A stretch of DNA of 64,000 nucleotides, taken from the NCBI GenBank assembly GCA_964456985.1, contig CAYWDH010000008.1, positions 1 to 64,000 of the forward strand, read 5' to 3'. Below are positions 42,310-51,730 of the stretch, piece after piece. This stretch comes from WJMT01 sp964456985 (lineage in GTDB: Bacteria > Acidobacteriota > Aminicenantia > Aminicenantales > Aminicenantaceae). The notes beneath the pieces were generated by a model. It was not told where the DNA came from. It worked only from the letters and a program-made list of their open reading frames with translations, and did not search any database. Position numbers and translations under genes: made by a program. Numbering within the stretch: the stretch's first letter is position 1; the number at the start of each line of letters is the position of its first letter.

Positions 42310-42960
42310 TTAATCTTTATCCTTAAGCAGGGTCTCTCCCTTTATAAGCCACGAAATACCAAAGGCTAAAATAGCAATAGCTTCCAGCCAGAATATAGGC
42401 TTATACGGCTTGAAAATCTCTCCTAATGTATTCTTAAAGAGCACATAAACAGCAATAAGCACGATGCACACAAACATGATAATGCCGCATGTCCTATAGA
42501 CTTTATTCCTCTGCAGTTTTCTTTTGGTAGGGGACTTCTCAGGATCGGTCTTGGTAAAAAGAAAATAGGAGAAATAAACAAGAGTGAGAAAGAAAAGAAC
42601 CGTAAAGGCATCATGAATATACCCGATGATAGGGAAGCCGGTTGCCCCCTCGATTGTTGCAGGGAAGAGCGCTACTCCCAGAGCAAACACGAATCCCAGG
42701 TCTCCGGCGAGGTCATCCTTACGTTCGTAGCCTTTATATGAGAGGAGAAAAAAGCCCATGGCAAAGAGCATACCCACAAGCACATCCCCCATATCTGTAT
42801 GGTAGTAGTAGCTGATAGATCGCTGGAGTCCGGTTTTAAAGATGATCCATCCGCCCAGGAACAGAATAAAGGGCAGAGATGTTCCCAGGATGCCAAGGAT
42901 TTTCCTCAATTCCAGGTAGGAAAAGACCAGAGATTCTTGATTTCCCTTTTGTTTGTTCAT
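42310..42960 (-). CDS. Six-helix membrane protein
   Basis: A 216-aa inner-membrane protein with six hydrophobic helices at about residues 17-36, 59-78, 85-102, 115-135, 158-178 and 190-210. The loop SISYYYHTDMGDV after helix one is notable. I do not recognise the family. AGGAGGG stands six bases before ATG 42960, which is preferred over the longer frame at 43011. It is 13 bases downstream of the LuxR gene and therefore co-transcribed; it may be an effector or partner of that membrane regulator. Confidence 0.7.
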   Translation of the reverse strand: MNKQKGNQESLVFSYLELRKILGILGTSLPFILFLGGWIIFKTGLQRSISYYYHTDMGDVLVGMLFAMGFFLLSYKGYERKDDLAGDLGFVFALGVALFPATIEGATGFPIIGYIHDAFTVLFFLTLVYFSYFLFTKTDPEKSPTKRKLQRNKVYRTCGIIMFVCIVLIAVYVLFKNTLGEIFKPYKPIFWLEAIAILAFGISWLIKGETLLKDKD

Positions 42961-42973
42961 ATTCCCTCCTTTT

Positions 42974-43939
42974 TTAACTTTTATTTTTAAAGTTATTAAT
43001 AAGATTAACAAGTTGAGTGCGATTCTTCACCCCAGTTTTTTGGAAGATTTTATAGTTATGGTCTTTGACTGTTTCAACGGAAATAAAGAGCTTGTCTGCG
43101 ATTTCTTTGTTTGTTTTGCCCTGACAGATCAATCCAATAACCTCTTTTTCGCGTTTAGTGATTTTGTATTTTTCTGCTAAATAATAACTATTGAGATTTT
43201 TAATGCTTAAGCTGATGCTATCATATTTTGAAAGAATCGAAGCGTATCTGACTGCCCACCATGCACTCAAGATATTAAACAAAAATAGCGGCAAGTATAT
43301 CATCGATCGTTCAAGGACAAAGCTGATTCGACTTAAGCTTGAACCGATTATCAACTTGATGATTCCTATAGCCATGGGAAAAATGATGATTGCACTTAGC
43401 ATAATTATTGCCCTTCTGTATTCTTTGGCTGGAAGAAAAGCGGCACGATAACGCAGGAAAACAGCAGCGGCAATTATAGCTATGAAAAGCAAAAAGTCAG
43501 TCAAAACCATCAATTGATCCACGATATAACGGCTGCCAAGAAGGGGTATCTCAAACCAGCTCACAAACCATATAATTGAAAGGATAATCACACTATTGCG
43601 CACAGCCGAAACGACTCTCTTTGAAGTTTCCAGCCCCAGGATGTGCTGAATTAGGGAAAGAAGCGCTAGAAGCAGACCAAATCGGATAACGTAAATGAGA
43701 GAAAATACAAAAAACTCAAACCAATTTATTTTCTCCGGTTCTCCCAGGCTGGGGAAGAACGATCTGAAATAATGGAAAACTAAAGTTGAAAACCAGATGA
43801 TGTTCAACAGCAGCACGCTTGCAAATAAAAGAGTCAATCGTTTGGTTTTATAGATACGAGAAGCCACCCCTAAAATTACAATAGAAATTATGCTTGAAAA
43901 AAGGGTTATCAAAACACCAAGAGTATATTCTTGATACAT
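42974..43939 (-). CDS. Membrane-anchored LuxR-family transcriptional regulator
   Basis: A 321-aa one-component regulator. The first about 235 residues hold six or seven hydrophobic helices; the last about 65 form a LuxR/GerE helix-turn-helix (YKITKREKEVIGLICQGKTN, then EIADKLFISVETVKDHNYKIFQKTGV). The membrane part presumably senses a lipid or envelope signal; the ligand is unknown. This sensor-plus-LuxR layout without a receiver domain is seen in various environmental bacteria. It is followed by the six-helix protein gene, and its start faces an 11-bp inverted repeat (44015-44049). Confidence 0.87.
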   Translation of the reverse strand: MYQEYTLGVLITLFSSIISIVILGVASRIYKTKRLTLLFASVLLLNIIWFSTLVFHYFRSFFPSLGEPEKINWFEFFVFSLIYVIRFGLLLALLSLIQHILGLETSKRVVSAVRNSVIILSIIWFVSWFEIPLLGSRYIVDQLMVLTDFLLFIAIIAAAVFLRYRAAFLPAKEYRRAIIMLSAIIIFPMAIGIIKLIIGSSLSRISFVLERSMIYLPLFLFNILSAWWAVRYASILSKYDSISLSIKNLNSYYLAEKYKITKREKEVIGLICQGKTNKEIADKLFISVETVKDHNYKIFQKTGVKNRTQLVNLINNFKNKS

Positions 43940-44014
43940 GAGACAAAACTATCATTTTCGTCAATCCTAATCAACTTAAATATGTGTGCTCTTAATCATG
44001 CTTTTTCTTTCCCC

Positions 44015-44049
44015 ACTAAAGTTGGGTTTTTGAAATTACCAACTTTAGT
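44015..44049. promoter_or_regulatory. 11-bp perfect inverted repeat, candidate operator
   Basis: ACTAAAGTTGG (44015-44025) and CCAACTTTAGT (44039-44049) with a 13-base spacer, in the divergent region between the LuxR gene and the M28 peptidase gene. A T-run follows on the right, but there is no rightward gene to terminate, so an operator for both directions fits better. The likely binder is the adjacent LuxR-type protein. Confidence 0.6.
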
Positions 44050-44142
44050 CTGATGTTTTTTTCTTATCGATGAATTACCTTTCAATAGATGTTGGTCACA
44101 ATATTGAAGAGCAAGGTTTATAAGAATTAAAAGGAGCATAAA

Positions 44143-45456
44143 ATGAAACATTTAAAAAGTTTTTGTCTGCTAGTTGTATTTCTTTCGAACATGGTCCAAG
44201 TATTTCCAGACCAGCGGTCTACCGCAGAAATCCTTCCTGATGATTTTAGCACCAGAGCATTCTCCCATATCATTTATTTAGCCGGAATGGGACACAGGCA
44301 GGTAGGTTCAGAGAATGATAAGCTTGCCGCTCAATACATTAAAGATCAATTTGAAAATATGAGTATAGATGTTGATATCCAGCCATTTGAGTTTGAATCG
44401 TTTGAATACACCAGTGTTAGTCTTGAAGTTGGAGGGAAACAGATTCCTGTTGTAGGACTTGGATTCAATCCTTATAAAAATAAAAGGATATATGAGGGAA
44501 CAGCCCTCCCAATCGATTTAAACGATTCCGAGATCCACTTTACTCAAGAAGAAATGGAAGGAAAGGCCATTGTCTCAAATAATTGGAATGATCATTTCAG
44601 ATTGATTCGATATAAACCCGAACTTATTATCTACGTTGATTCGCTCGAATTTAAAAAGTTAAAATCGCAAGGTGAACTTAGCTTTAAATTGAATGTTAAA
44701 GGAAAACACAAAAAGTATAGATCTGCGAATATTATCGGCAAGGTAGGAAACAATAGATCTTCCTCAAAAGAGGTTCTGATAACAGCTCATTTTGATACCT
44801 ATAGAAAAAACAATCCCGGTGCTAGCGACAATGCATCGGGTGTGGGTCTTGTATTAGAATTGGCGCGTTACTTTAAAAAGATTGAAGACGAGCTGTACTG
44901 GACTGTAAAATTTGTCTGTTTCGGTGGCGAAGAGATCGGCATTATCGGTTCACGAAATTATCTCTATGACAATGCCGATTCACTTAAGCAGTGCGAACTG
45001 TTGTTCAATATTGATGACGTCGGAGGAAACGGGCCGGTTCTGGTCGAAATGATCGGTGGAATAAACGGAATATCGAAAACAAAATGCGTATCCCAAATAC
45101 CTGAAAACATAAGAGACTATTCATGGGAAGGAGTTAACTGCAAATGGAGAATACTGGCCAATGAAGACCTCATGAAAGTCATGGCTGCATCGAATCATCC
45201 TCAATGGCTGGTTGATATTGTCAATAAATCAGTTAAAGAACTTGGATACGAAATAGAACCAACCAGAACACAGGGTTCCGATCAACTAACATTTGCTCAA
45301 GCCGGAATTGTCACCTCAGGTGTTGACATTATCAGCGCGCACAGTCATACCTCACAAGATATTCCTGAAAATATCAATAAAATGAGTTTGAAGAAGGCAG
45401 GTGAAATAGCAGTCCATGTTGTATTGAATACAATGAAAAGATTCAAGGAGAAATAA
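44143..45456 (+). CDS. M28-family metallopeptidase, secreted
   Basis: A 437-aa exported zinc aminopeptidase-like protein (signal about 1-21). Metal ligands read in order: H in TAHFDTYR, D in SDNASG, EE in GGEEIG, D in FNIDDVGG, and H in SAHSHTSQD. Residues 60-200 include a protease-associated-like insert. Family members release N-terminal residues or split small peptides. AGGAGC lies eight bases before ATG 44143. It is followed by a second M28 gene after two bases, so the pair is translationally linked. The upstream inverted repeat may control both. Confidence 0.9.
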   Translation: MKHLKSFCLLVVFLSNMVQVFPDQRSTAEILPDDFSTRAFSHIIYLAGMGHRQVGSENDKLAAQYIKDQFENMSIDVDIQPFEFESFEYTSVSLEVGGKQIPVVGLGFNPYKNKRIYEGTALPIDLNDSEIHFTQEEMEGKAIVSNNWNDHFRLIRYKPELIIYVDSLEFKKLKSQGELSFKLNVKGKHKKYRSANIIGKVGNNRSSSKEVLITAHFDTYRKNNPGASDNASGVGLVLELARYFKKIEDELYWTVKFVCFGGEEIGIIGSRNYLYDNADSLKQCELLFNIDDVGGNGPVLVEMIGGINGISKTKCVSQIPENIRDYSWEGVNCKWRILANEDLMKVMAASNHPQWLVDIVNKSVKELGYEIEPTRTQGSDQLTFAQAGIVTSGVDIISAHSHTSQDIPENINKMSLKKAGEIAVHVVLNTMKRFKEK

Positions 45457-45458
45457 TC

Positions 45459-46523
45459 ATGAATAAGAGCGTTTCATGCAAACATTTTATTGTGATCACA
45501 ATTTATCTAAGCACAATTTTTATCGCTGTAGAATCAGCTCCGATAAATTTCCCAGAGGACGAATTGACTGTCTCAGAAGTGGAATCTCATCTGCGCTTTC
45601 TCGCTTCTGACGAACTCATGGGAAGGAAACCTGGTACATACGGTGCTGATATCGCTGCTCGATATATTGCAGAACAATTCCGTGCAGCAGGGCTAAAAAC
45701 TTTTTCTCATGCGCTCGATTACTTTCAGGAGGCTCATCTCGTTTTTGAAAATAAATCCGACAAGAAAATAAATGACAGCAAGATGAAATCCATCATCTCA
45801 AAAAATGTTATCGGGTATATAGAAGGGAAAAAATCCAGGATGAAGAACGAATTTGTTTTACTATGCGCCCACTACGATCATCTTGGTACAAAATGCATTA
45901 AAGGCTCCACCGACACGGACATTATCTTTAACGGGGCACGAGATAATGGTATGGGAACCGTTGCATTGATATGTGCAGCAAAAGCATTTGCTATCAAACC
46001 CACCGCACGCTCGCTTGTGTTTATTGCTTTCACAGGGGAAGAAGAAGGATGCCTAGGTAGCCAATATTTCGTCGAAAATCCGCTGCTTTCTCTGGATAAA
46101 ATAGTTTTTGTTTTAAATAATGACGGTGGAGGATTCAACGACATAAATCTTATTAGAATTGCGGGCCTTGAGAGATATTCATTAAAAAAAACAATCATAG
46201 AAGCAGTAGATAAATACAAATTATCAGTTCTGCCTTATCCCAGCGAACTCCAATATCTATATGAATTGTCCGATAATATGCCGTTTGTTCGTAAAGGTGT
46301 ACCGGCGATAACTGTAAGTCCAGGCTTCAATAAAATTGATGAGGAGATTTTAAAATATATTCACACAGTGGAAGATGAAGCGGATGATACGTTTAACTAC
46401 GCTTATTTGCTAAAATTCACAAGAGCTTACATATCCATTTCCAGGGCGATAGCGGATACACCATTCCGCTTTCAATCCACAAAGCAAACAACTTATTCGG
46501 AAAAAGGACCTAGACAGCAATAA
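45459..46523 (+). CDS. M28-family metallopeptidase, secreted (second copy)
   Basis: A 354-aa peptidase with a signal peptide (about 1-27). Zinc ligands: H in CAHYDHLG, D in ARDNGMG, EE in GEEEG, D in NNDGGG, H in HTVEDEAD. The N-terminal segment LTVSEVESHLRFLASDELMGRKPGTYGADIAARYIAEQF is characteristic of aminopeptidase Y-type M28 enzymes. Second gene of the pair; AAGGAG seven bases before ATG 45459. The two are only distantly alike, so they probably have different substrates. Ends 26 bases before the convergent propeller gene. Confidence 0.9.
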   Translation: MNKSVSCKHFIVITIYLSTIFIAVESAPINFPEDELTVSEVESHLRFLASDELMGRKPGTYGADIAARYIAEQFRAAGLKTFSHALDYFQEAHLVFENKSDKKINDSKMKSIISKNVIGYIEGKKSRMKNEFVLLCAHYDHLGTKCIKGSTDTDIIFNGARDNGMGTVALICAAKAFAIKPTARSLVFIAFTGEEEGCLGSQYFVENPLLSLDKIVFVLNNDGGGFNDINLIRIAGLERYSLKKTIIEAVDKYKLSVLPYPSELQYLYELSDNMPFVRKGVPAITVSPGFNKIDEEILKYIHTVEDEADDTFNYAYLLKFTRAYISISRAIADTPFRFQSTKQTTYSEKGPRQQ

Positions 46524-46549
46524 GCAGGATGCACACACTTTGGTTTATT

Positions 46550-47557
46550 TTATTTAAGCTTATAGCCAATAATTTTTGGATTAAGCTGGGCCTGTCCTTC
46601 TTCCGGTTCCTCCCAGAGCATTGTATACAAACAGTTGCCGTGCGTGCAGAGGATTCTTTGTGTGAAAGGCAGTTCACCCACGATAAAACGGCCGTTGGTG
46701 TCATAAATCTCCAGATGCTCGTTCACATGAGCAATGACAAGCCCTTTCTTAAGATAAAAAGGGCCGTACACAATAATGGGACTTTTTCCCTCTTTGGTAA
46801 TGACTTTAAAAAGATTTGTTTTCCTGGAAAAGGATGTAATGAGCTCGCCTTTGGAAGAGTATTTACGAATACTGTAGAAAAGAGGATTCATTTCATATAT
46901 GGAATCATTTTTCCCAATGGTCATCCCGTCCTGTCCAGCCCAGAATTTTACTTTTAAGGCTTGTTCGGGAAAGGGGGCAAAAGAGTGGATTTTATTTCCC
47001 TTGTCATCGTATTGGAAAATGGTGTCTGCGGTGTTGGGCTTGAGAGGATTTTCCTGGCTCCGGTACATATAGATCTCGTTTTGACTGTTGAGATGAAGAT
47101 ATTGGAGAATTCTGGGTGTGCAGATAATTTGTTTCTTAAAGGTCAAGTCCTTTGAGTAAACACTGAGCCGGTTGTTTCCAACATCAGCTATCCAGATATC
47201 TCCGTCCTGACTGATTTCCACACTTACAGGATTGACATATTCTCCGGGCCCCTGTCCTTTCCTCCCCAATTCTTGGATGAATGTCCCGTCAGGGCTAAAA
47301 GCATAAACAGCCATTACCTGCCATCCGTCCGCAACGATGAAATTGCCTTTTGAATCAACCGCCATATCCGTTATATAGGCGATAGAACATTCCTCGTTTG
47401 TCTGCAGCTGGGTTTCTGATATGACCTGGAACACATCATCAACGGATTTTGCAGAGGATATATCTCTTTCAATGACTGGATTGGTGGAGATTGTTGAAAA
47501 GAAGACCAGTAAAAAAAGGATAAACAATCCGATTTTTTTTGGTTTTAATGGATACAT
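46550..47557 (-). CDS. Secreted six-bladed beta-propeller protein
   Basis: A 335-aa exported protein; the hydrophobic segment (about 10-22) lacks a lipobox. Marker GRKGQGPGEY sits near residues 92-101 after YAFSPDGTFIQEL. Blades read ITDMAVDSKGNFIVAD, VSVEISQDGDIWIADV, LHLNSQNEIYMYRS and LEIYDTNGRFIV. GGGGGGAA precedes ATG 47557, preferred over 47587. It is isolated between the M28 pair (convergent) and the sulfatase gene on the same strand. Confidence 0.82.
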   Translation of the reverse strand: MYPLKPKKIGLFILFLLVFFSTISTNPVIERDISSAKSVDDVFQVISETQLQTNEECSIAYITDMAVDSKGNFIVADGWQVMAVYAFSPDGTFIQELGRKGQGPGEYVNPVSVEISQDGDIWIADVGNNRLSVYSKDLTFKKQIICTPRILQYLHLNSQNEIYMYRSQENPLKPNTADTIFQYDDKGNKIHSFAPFPEQALKVKFWAGQDGMTIGKNDSIYEMNPLFYSIRKYSSKGELITSFSRKTNLFKVITKEGKSPIIVYGPFYLKKGLVIAHVNEHLEIYDTNGRFIVGELPFTQRILCTHGNCLYTMLWEEPEEGQAQLNPKIIGYKLK

Positions 47558-47647
47558 GTTCCCCCCACTTTCTAACAGCAAACACACATATCAACTTAAA
47601 GATAAATGAGAGATGAGGCTTTGTCAAGAAAGGAGAACTAACTAAAA

Positions 47648-49168
47648 TCAGCCGTTTACAGGGCCAAGACCTGTGCGGATCAGGTTGCGGCGGTCATCAT
47701 ACCATTCGCCGTAGGCAGGGCCCGGCAGAAAATCATCATGGGCTGCGGCGAGGAAATCCTTCAGCCGGCTGCGCATGCGCTTGAGTGCGGGAAGTTCGGC
47801 TACTCCTAGAGCCAGATTGTTCATCTGGAATGGATCCTCAATATTGTCATAAAGTTCTTCCTCTCCGGTGAGCCATTTGCAGTAGGTATATCGTTTTGTC
47901 TTCACTCCGCGCCACTCCGGCCAGGAGGTTCCGGTCTGGAAAAAATCCCAGTGAGACGTGTAGCTTCCGATGAGCACTTCTTCACGGCTGTCCTTTTCTT
48001 TTCCTAAGATCACCTGGCTGAGATCTGTGCCGTCAGCCTCTCGAGGGATGTTTATACCTGTAAATCCACATAGAGTGGGGAGGTGGTCCATGGAGGTGTG
48101 GAGCGGGTCTATGCGGATGCCTGCCCGGATATGGTTCGGCCAGCGCATAATAAGCGGTATGTTTATGGCTTCGGCATAGGGGACCATCTTGTTGAGGCGT
48201 CCGTGGCTTCCGTGCATCTCACCGTGGTCAGCAGTAAAGACAAGGATGGTGTCTCTGGCCAGTTCTGATGTCTCCAGATAATCCATCAAGCGGCCTAGAT
48301 TGTCGTCCATGTTCTTGGCCATGGCCAGATAGTAGCGCATATCCATGAGTGTCCGCGGATTGTCATCCGGAACATTGGGTGACCAGTGTATTTTTTCCGG
48401 AACTTTCTCCAGATATCCTTCGGGAATGTAATCCGGCGAAAACGGCGGGTGAGGAGGATGGGGAGCAACGAAGAGCAGAAAAGGCTTGCCGGAATCTTTG
48501 TGGTTTTCCATATAAGCGATGGCCTGATCGATCTCAGTATCGGTCTCATACCGGCTTGAGTAGAGCCTTTTAGGCTCATTCTCATAATAGTAATAGTCAT
48601 TGAATGCAACGTGGAAATTAAAGGCCTGCCAGTGTATGAATCCCAGACGTCCCGGCCCCGGAGCCACATACTCTGTTTCAGGATTCTTTTCCCTGTAAGC
48701 TTTTACAGCCGCATCGTTTGGTTCATAAAGTCCTTCCTCTCTTCGCCATCCTGAGGAGAGATGCCATTTTCCTATGAATCCCGTATCATATCCTGCAGCG
48801 CCAAAGACATTGGCCATGCAGTGGGGATTCTGTATCTGGCTGGCTTCCACGAAGTTCATGAGGATTCCGGAATGAGTGGGGTAGCGTCCAGTTTGAAGCA
48901 TTCCCCGATAGGGGGTGCAGAGAGGACAGCTTGAGATCGAATTGGTGAAAGCAGCTCCCTGACTGGCCAGACGGTCGATATGGGGAGTTGTGATGTTCCT
49001 TCCTCCGTAAACACCGCAGACATCAGCCCTGAGCTGGTCATCAAAGACAAAGACGATATTGGGCTTTTTAGCGGGTGCAGGCTTTCTGCAGCCCGGAATG
49101 CCAAGGGCTGCTGTTCCTACAGCCGCTATTTTAAGAAAGGTACGGCGGTTCATTTCTTTTTTCTTCAT
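47648..49168 (-). CDS. Tat-exported type I sulfatase (lipoprotein-like)
   Basis: A 506-aa arylsulfatase-type enzyme that cleaves sulfate esters from sugars or other small molecules. C84 in CTPYR (residues 84-88) matches C-x-P-x-R and would be oxidised to formylglycine. Metal residues include the DD in VFVFDDQLRAD. A twin-arginine motif NRRTFLKIAA and a following lipobox-like GIPGC suggest Tat export with possible lipid anchoring. ATG 49168 has GGGAG eight bases before it; ATG 49153 is a shorter alternative. No anaerobic sulfatase-maturating enzyme is visible nearby. Sulfated-glycan use is inferred from the family. Confidence 0.88.
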   Translation of the reverse strand: MKKKEMNRRTFLKIAAVGTAALGIPGCRKPAPAKKPNIVFVFDDQLRADVCGVYGGRNITTPHIDRLASQGAAFTNSISSCPLCTPYRGMLQTGRYPTHSGILMNFVEASQIQNPHCMANVFGAAGYDTGFIGKWHLSSGWRREEGLYEPNDAAVKAYREKNPETEYVAPGPGRLGFIHWQAFNFHVAFNDYYYYENEPKRLYSSRYETDTEIDQAIAYMENHKDSGKPFLLFVAPHPPHPPFSPDYIPEGYLEKVPEKIHWSPNVPDDNPRTLMDMRYYLAMAKNMDDNLGRLMDYLETSELARDTILVFTADHGEMHGSHGRLNKMVPYAEAINIPLIMRWPNHIRAGIRIDPLHTSMDHLPTLCGFTGINIPREADGTDLSQVILGKEKDSREEVLIGSYTSHWDFFQTGTSWPEWRGVKTKRYTYCKWLTGEEELYDNIEDPFQMNNLALGVAELPALKRMRSRLKDFLAAAHDDFLPGPAYGEWYDDRRNLIRTGLGPVNG

Positions 49169-49328
49169 GGGACGACTCCCGGGTCTCAAATTATCACATC
49201 CTAATGGCGAGGTCAACGAAGGAAAATTCATTTTATTGACAGGAAAAAATCCTTTCCTGTAGTATTTTAGGAGAAAACTTCAAGAGCATGAATCTATTAA
49301 ATTGAAGAGTATTTTAAGGAGGCAATAT

Positions 49329-49817
49329 ATGAAGAGAACAACAGGATTTATTATCCTAGTTTTTTTGGGTATAGCACTGTTCTTCCCGTCTAATACTCAA
49401 AGTATGACTAAAGGAACAACTATGAGAATCAAACTCACAAGTGTCTATGTCAGGAATCCTGCTGAAGCCATTAAGTTCTATACGGAAGTTCTTGGATTCA
49501 AAGAGGAAATGTACGTTCCGGAATCCAACTTGGCCATAGTGGTCTCACCCATTGAGCCGGAAGGCACAATGCTTCTTCTTGAGCCAATTGACCATCCCTT
49601 GGCCAAAACCTATCAGGAAGGTCTTTATAAAGAAGGGATTCCAGTAATCGTATTTGGAGTAGAGGATATTCAGATCGAATACAAGAGATTGAAAAAACTA
49701 GGCGTGGTCTTTAAAAATGAACCAACAGAAACAGAATGGGGAATAGTGGCCATGTTTGATGATACATGCGGCAACTATATACAGCTTTATCAGGAAACAT
49801 CTCGTTCACAGAGGTGA
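49329..49817 (+). CDS. Secreted VOC/glyoxalase-fold protein
   Basis: A 162-aa protein with an N-terminal hydrophobic signal (about residues 5-19), then a glyoxalase/bleomycin-resistance fold: RIKLTSVYVRNPAEAIKFYTEVLGFKEEM and the later WGIVAMFDDTCGNYIQLYQ. VOC proteins are normally cytoplasmic, so export is unusual. AAGGAGG precedes ATG 49329. Only some metal ligands can be read (E in the last strand); the substrate is unknown. Confidence 0.8.
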   Translation: MKRTTGFIILVFLGIALFFPSNTQSMTKGTTMRIKLTSVYVRNPAEAIKFYTEVLGFKEEMYVPESNLAIVVSPIEPEGTMLLLEPIDHPLAKTYQEGLYKEGIPVIVFGVEDIQIEYKRLKKLGVVFKNEPTETEWGIVAMFDDTCGNYIQLYQETSRSQR

Positions 49818-49906
49818 TAATAAAGATGATCTTGCTTGGATGTGAATGGTTTGTTTTAGGTCATTGGACATGATAAGATAGGTATTTCATGAAAGGGTGG
49901 GTGAAG

Positions 49907-51487
49907 ATGAGGAAAATCTTATTTGTTTTTCCTTTGGTCGTTCTGTTTTTTTTCATGGAGTTTTTCTTTATCTGCTGCGGGCCTAAAAAACCTGAGGTTA
50001 CTCCCCAGCAGCTTGCCCAGTACAACCTGCGCATCAAAGAGGCGGATGCGCACTATTATTCCGGATGCTATGTGCGCTTACAAAAAGCTTTCGAGCTGTA
50101 TGAAGAGGCGCTTGATTTTCCAATCTATAAGAGAAAAAACGGAGGAAAGCTCCTGAAAACAGCTATCCTCCTCGGCCTCAGGGAAAAAGAGCTCGGTTTT
50201 TTTAAGGACACATACCTTCATAAGGCCTCTGATATCATCAAAGCTTATCCTATGCTTTCGGATTGTTCTGTTTACTTGAAGATCGCGAGCTCTATTCCCA
50301 GGAAAACAGTGGGCATTGTAGGGGATTTATTTGAAACAGGAAGCCGTATCATCGTTCCTTATGATGACATAAAAGACGATATCTCTAGTTGGGAGGCTTT
50401 TCTAAATGAGAGATCAGAATCAGATGTTTTTTTCGCTTATTTGACCATTAGTTATTATTCTCCCTTTAGTTATCTGATTAAGGGAGGGCCGGATTTGGAA
50501 AAATTGGGAGAGATTTTTAAGGATTTTCCTCTGATGCGCTACAAGCTTTCGCTCTATCCGGAGATGGATCCGGAGGGCCTTAAAAAATTGGTTAGCGATG
50601 AGCCAAACTTTCATGAAGTTTATTTCTTCCTGGGGAGCTTAGCTCTTAAGAACAGAGAGCTGATCAAAGCAGAGAAAAATTTATTGAAAGCCTATGATCA
50701 CTTCCCTCAATCCCTCTCTCTTCTCATGTCTCTGGCAAGTGTTTACTTCGCTTTTGAGGAACTTGAAAAAAGCATGGAATTCGAGGAAGAGATTCTGGCA
50801 ATTGCTCCCACTCACAGAGATGCACTTTTAGGAAAAGCCATGTGTCTGAGCTATCTCGGAAGGCACAGGGAAGCTGCCGATGTGTGCCGCAATATGATAC
50901 GTTTAGGAGAATATTACATGGGGGAGGCCCATTACTGGCTTGCCTGGAATCAGAACGAATTGAAAGAGTATGAAAGCGCCTGGACAAACATCCAGAAATC
51001 AAAGGATTTCCTCATTGGATACGAGCCGGTATATTATCTGGCCGGACTTATTGCCTTTAACCAGAACAGGCTGGATGAGGCAGAGGAAAATTTAAAGCTG
51101 GCTTATAAACTCAATCCATCGAACGGCGATTCCCCATATTATCTGGGGAAAATAAAATCCATACTGGAAGACTGGTTGACTGCAGGGACTTATTTTGAAA
51201 AAGCAGGTATGGTTTATGAGCAAGATGAAAGGTCTATCCAAAGGAAAATAGAGGAGATTCAAGGATCTTCTTTTTCAGAACAGAGAAAAAAGAACCTCCT
51301 CTCTAAAAAGGCCAGGCAGCTGCAGAAGATAAAGCTTTCCAAAGCCACAGCCTGGTACAATGCGGCCGCAGGATACTACAATGCAGACGAGAAGGAGAAA
51401 GCCGTACAAATGGCAGAAAAAGCAGCGGCTCACTCTGCCTTTAAAGAAAAAGCCGAAGAACTCCTTAAATTAATAAAAATTAAATAG
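49907..51487 (+). CDS. TPR-repeat protein, probably lipid-anchored
   Basis: A 526-aa protein; FFFICCGPKK shows a lipoprotein-like signal end. Helical throughout, with TPR-type repeats, strongest from about 240 to 460 (LGSLALKNRELIKAEKNLLKAY, DALLGKAMCLSYLGRHREAADV, VYYLAGLIAFNQNRLDEAEENLKLAYKLNPSN). It likely acts as a protein scaffold at the envelope. ATG 49889 is six codons longer. The stop (TAG 51485-51487) lies inside the first unit of the tandem microduplication of repeat copy C. A lysine-rich end is normal. Confidence 0.72.
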   Translation: MRKILFVFPLVVLFFFMEFFFICCGPKKPEVTPQQLAQYNLRIKEADAHYYSGCYVRLQKAFELYEEALDFPIYKRKNGGKLLKTAILLGLREKELGFFKDTYLHKASDIIKAYPMLSDCSVYLKIASSIPRKTVGIVGDLFETGSRIIVPYDDIKDDISSWEAFLNERSESDVFFAYLTISYYSPFSYLIKGGPDLEKLGEIFKDFPLMRYKLSLYPEMDPEGLKKLVSDEPNFHEVYFFLGSLALKNRELIKAEKNLLKAYDHFPQSLSLLMSLASVYFAFEELEKSMEFEEEILAIAPTHRDALLGKAMCLSYLGRHREAADVCRNMIRLGEYYMGEAHYWLAWNQNELKEYESAWTNIQKSKDFLIGYEPVYYLAGLIAFNQNRLDEAEENLKLAYKLNPSNGDSPYYLGKIKSILEDWLTAGTYFEKAGMVYEQDERSIQRKIEEIQGSSFSEQRKKNLLSKKARQLQKIKLSKATAWYNAAAGYYNADEKEKAVQMAEKAAAHSAFKEKAEELLKLIKIK

Positions 51488-51606
51488 GGGACGTTAAATA
51501 GGGTAAATAGGGGGACGGGCCTGGGGATCTTATATCATATCAGCAACTTAGCCTACTTTTCCACAGTTCCTTCCCCTGGCAACCGCATGATTTTAGGGCA
51601 AAAAAA
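51480..51606 (+). repeat. ~97-bp dispersed repeat, copy C, with tandem flank
   Basis: The core runs from GGGGAC at 51511 to about 51606 and has the C-E wording TATCATATCAGCAACTTAGCC and CCGCATGATTTTAGGGCAAAA. To its left the flank TTAAATAGGG is present three times in a row (51480, 51494 and, shortened, 51504), the first unit followed by GGAC-like bases. The stop codon of the upstream TPR gene is in the first unit. The rest of the 243-base gap to the next gene shows only that gene's leader. Confidence 0.9.
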
Positions 51607-51730
51607 GTGTTCATTTAAAATCAATCGACTGTGCAGGTCTGACCACGAGCATATTAAATTTTTCTTGAAAACGATCGCAATAAAAACGTAGTATTGTCAT
51701 ATACAGTTATGCACTAAAAAAGGGGAGAAT

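Noticed and set aside
44015..44060. Rho-independent terminator
   Set aside because: Stem and T-run look like one, but no rightward gene lies upstream; the region is divergent.
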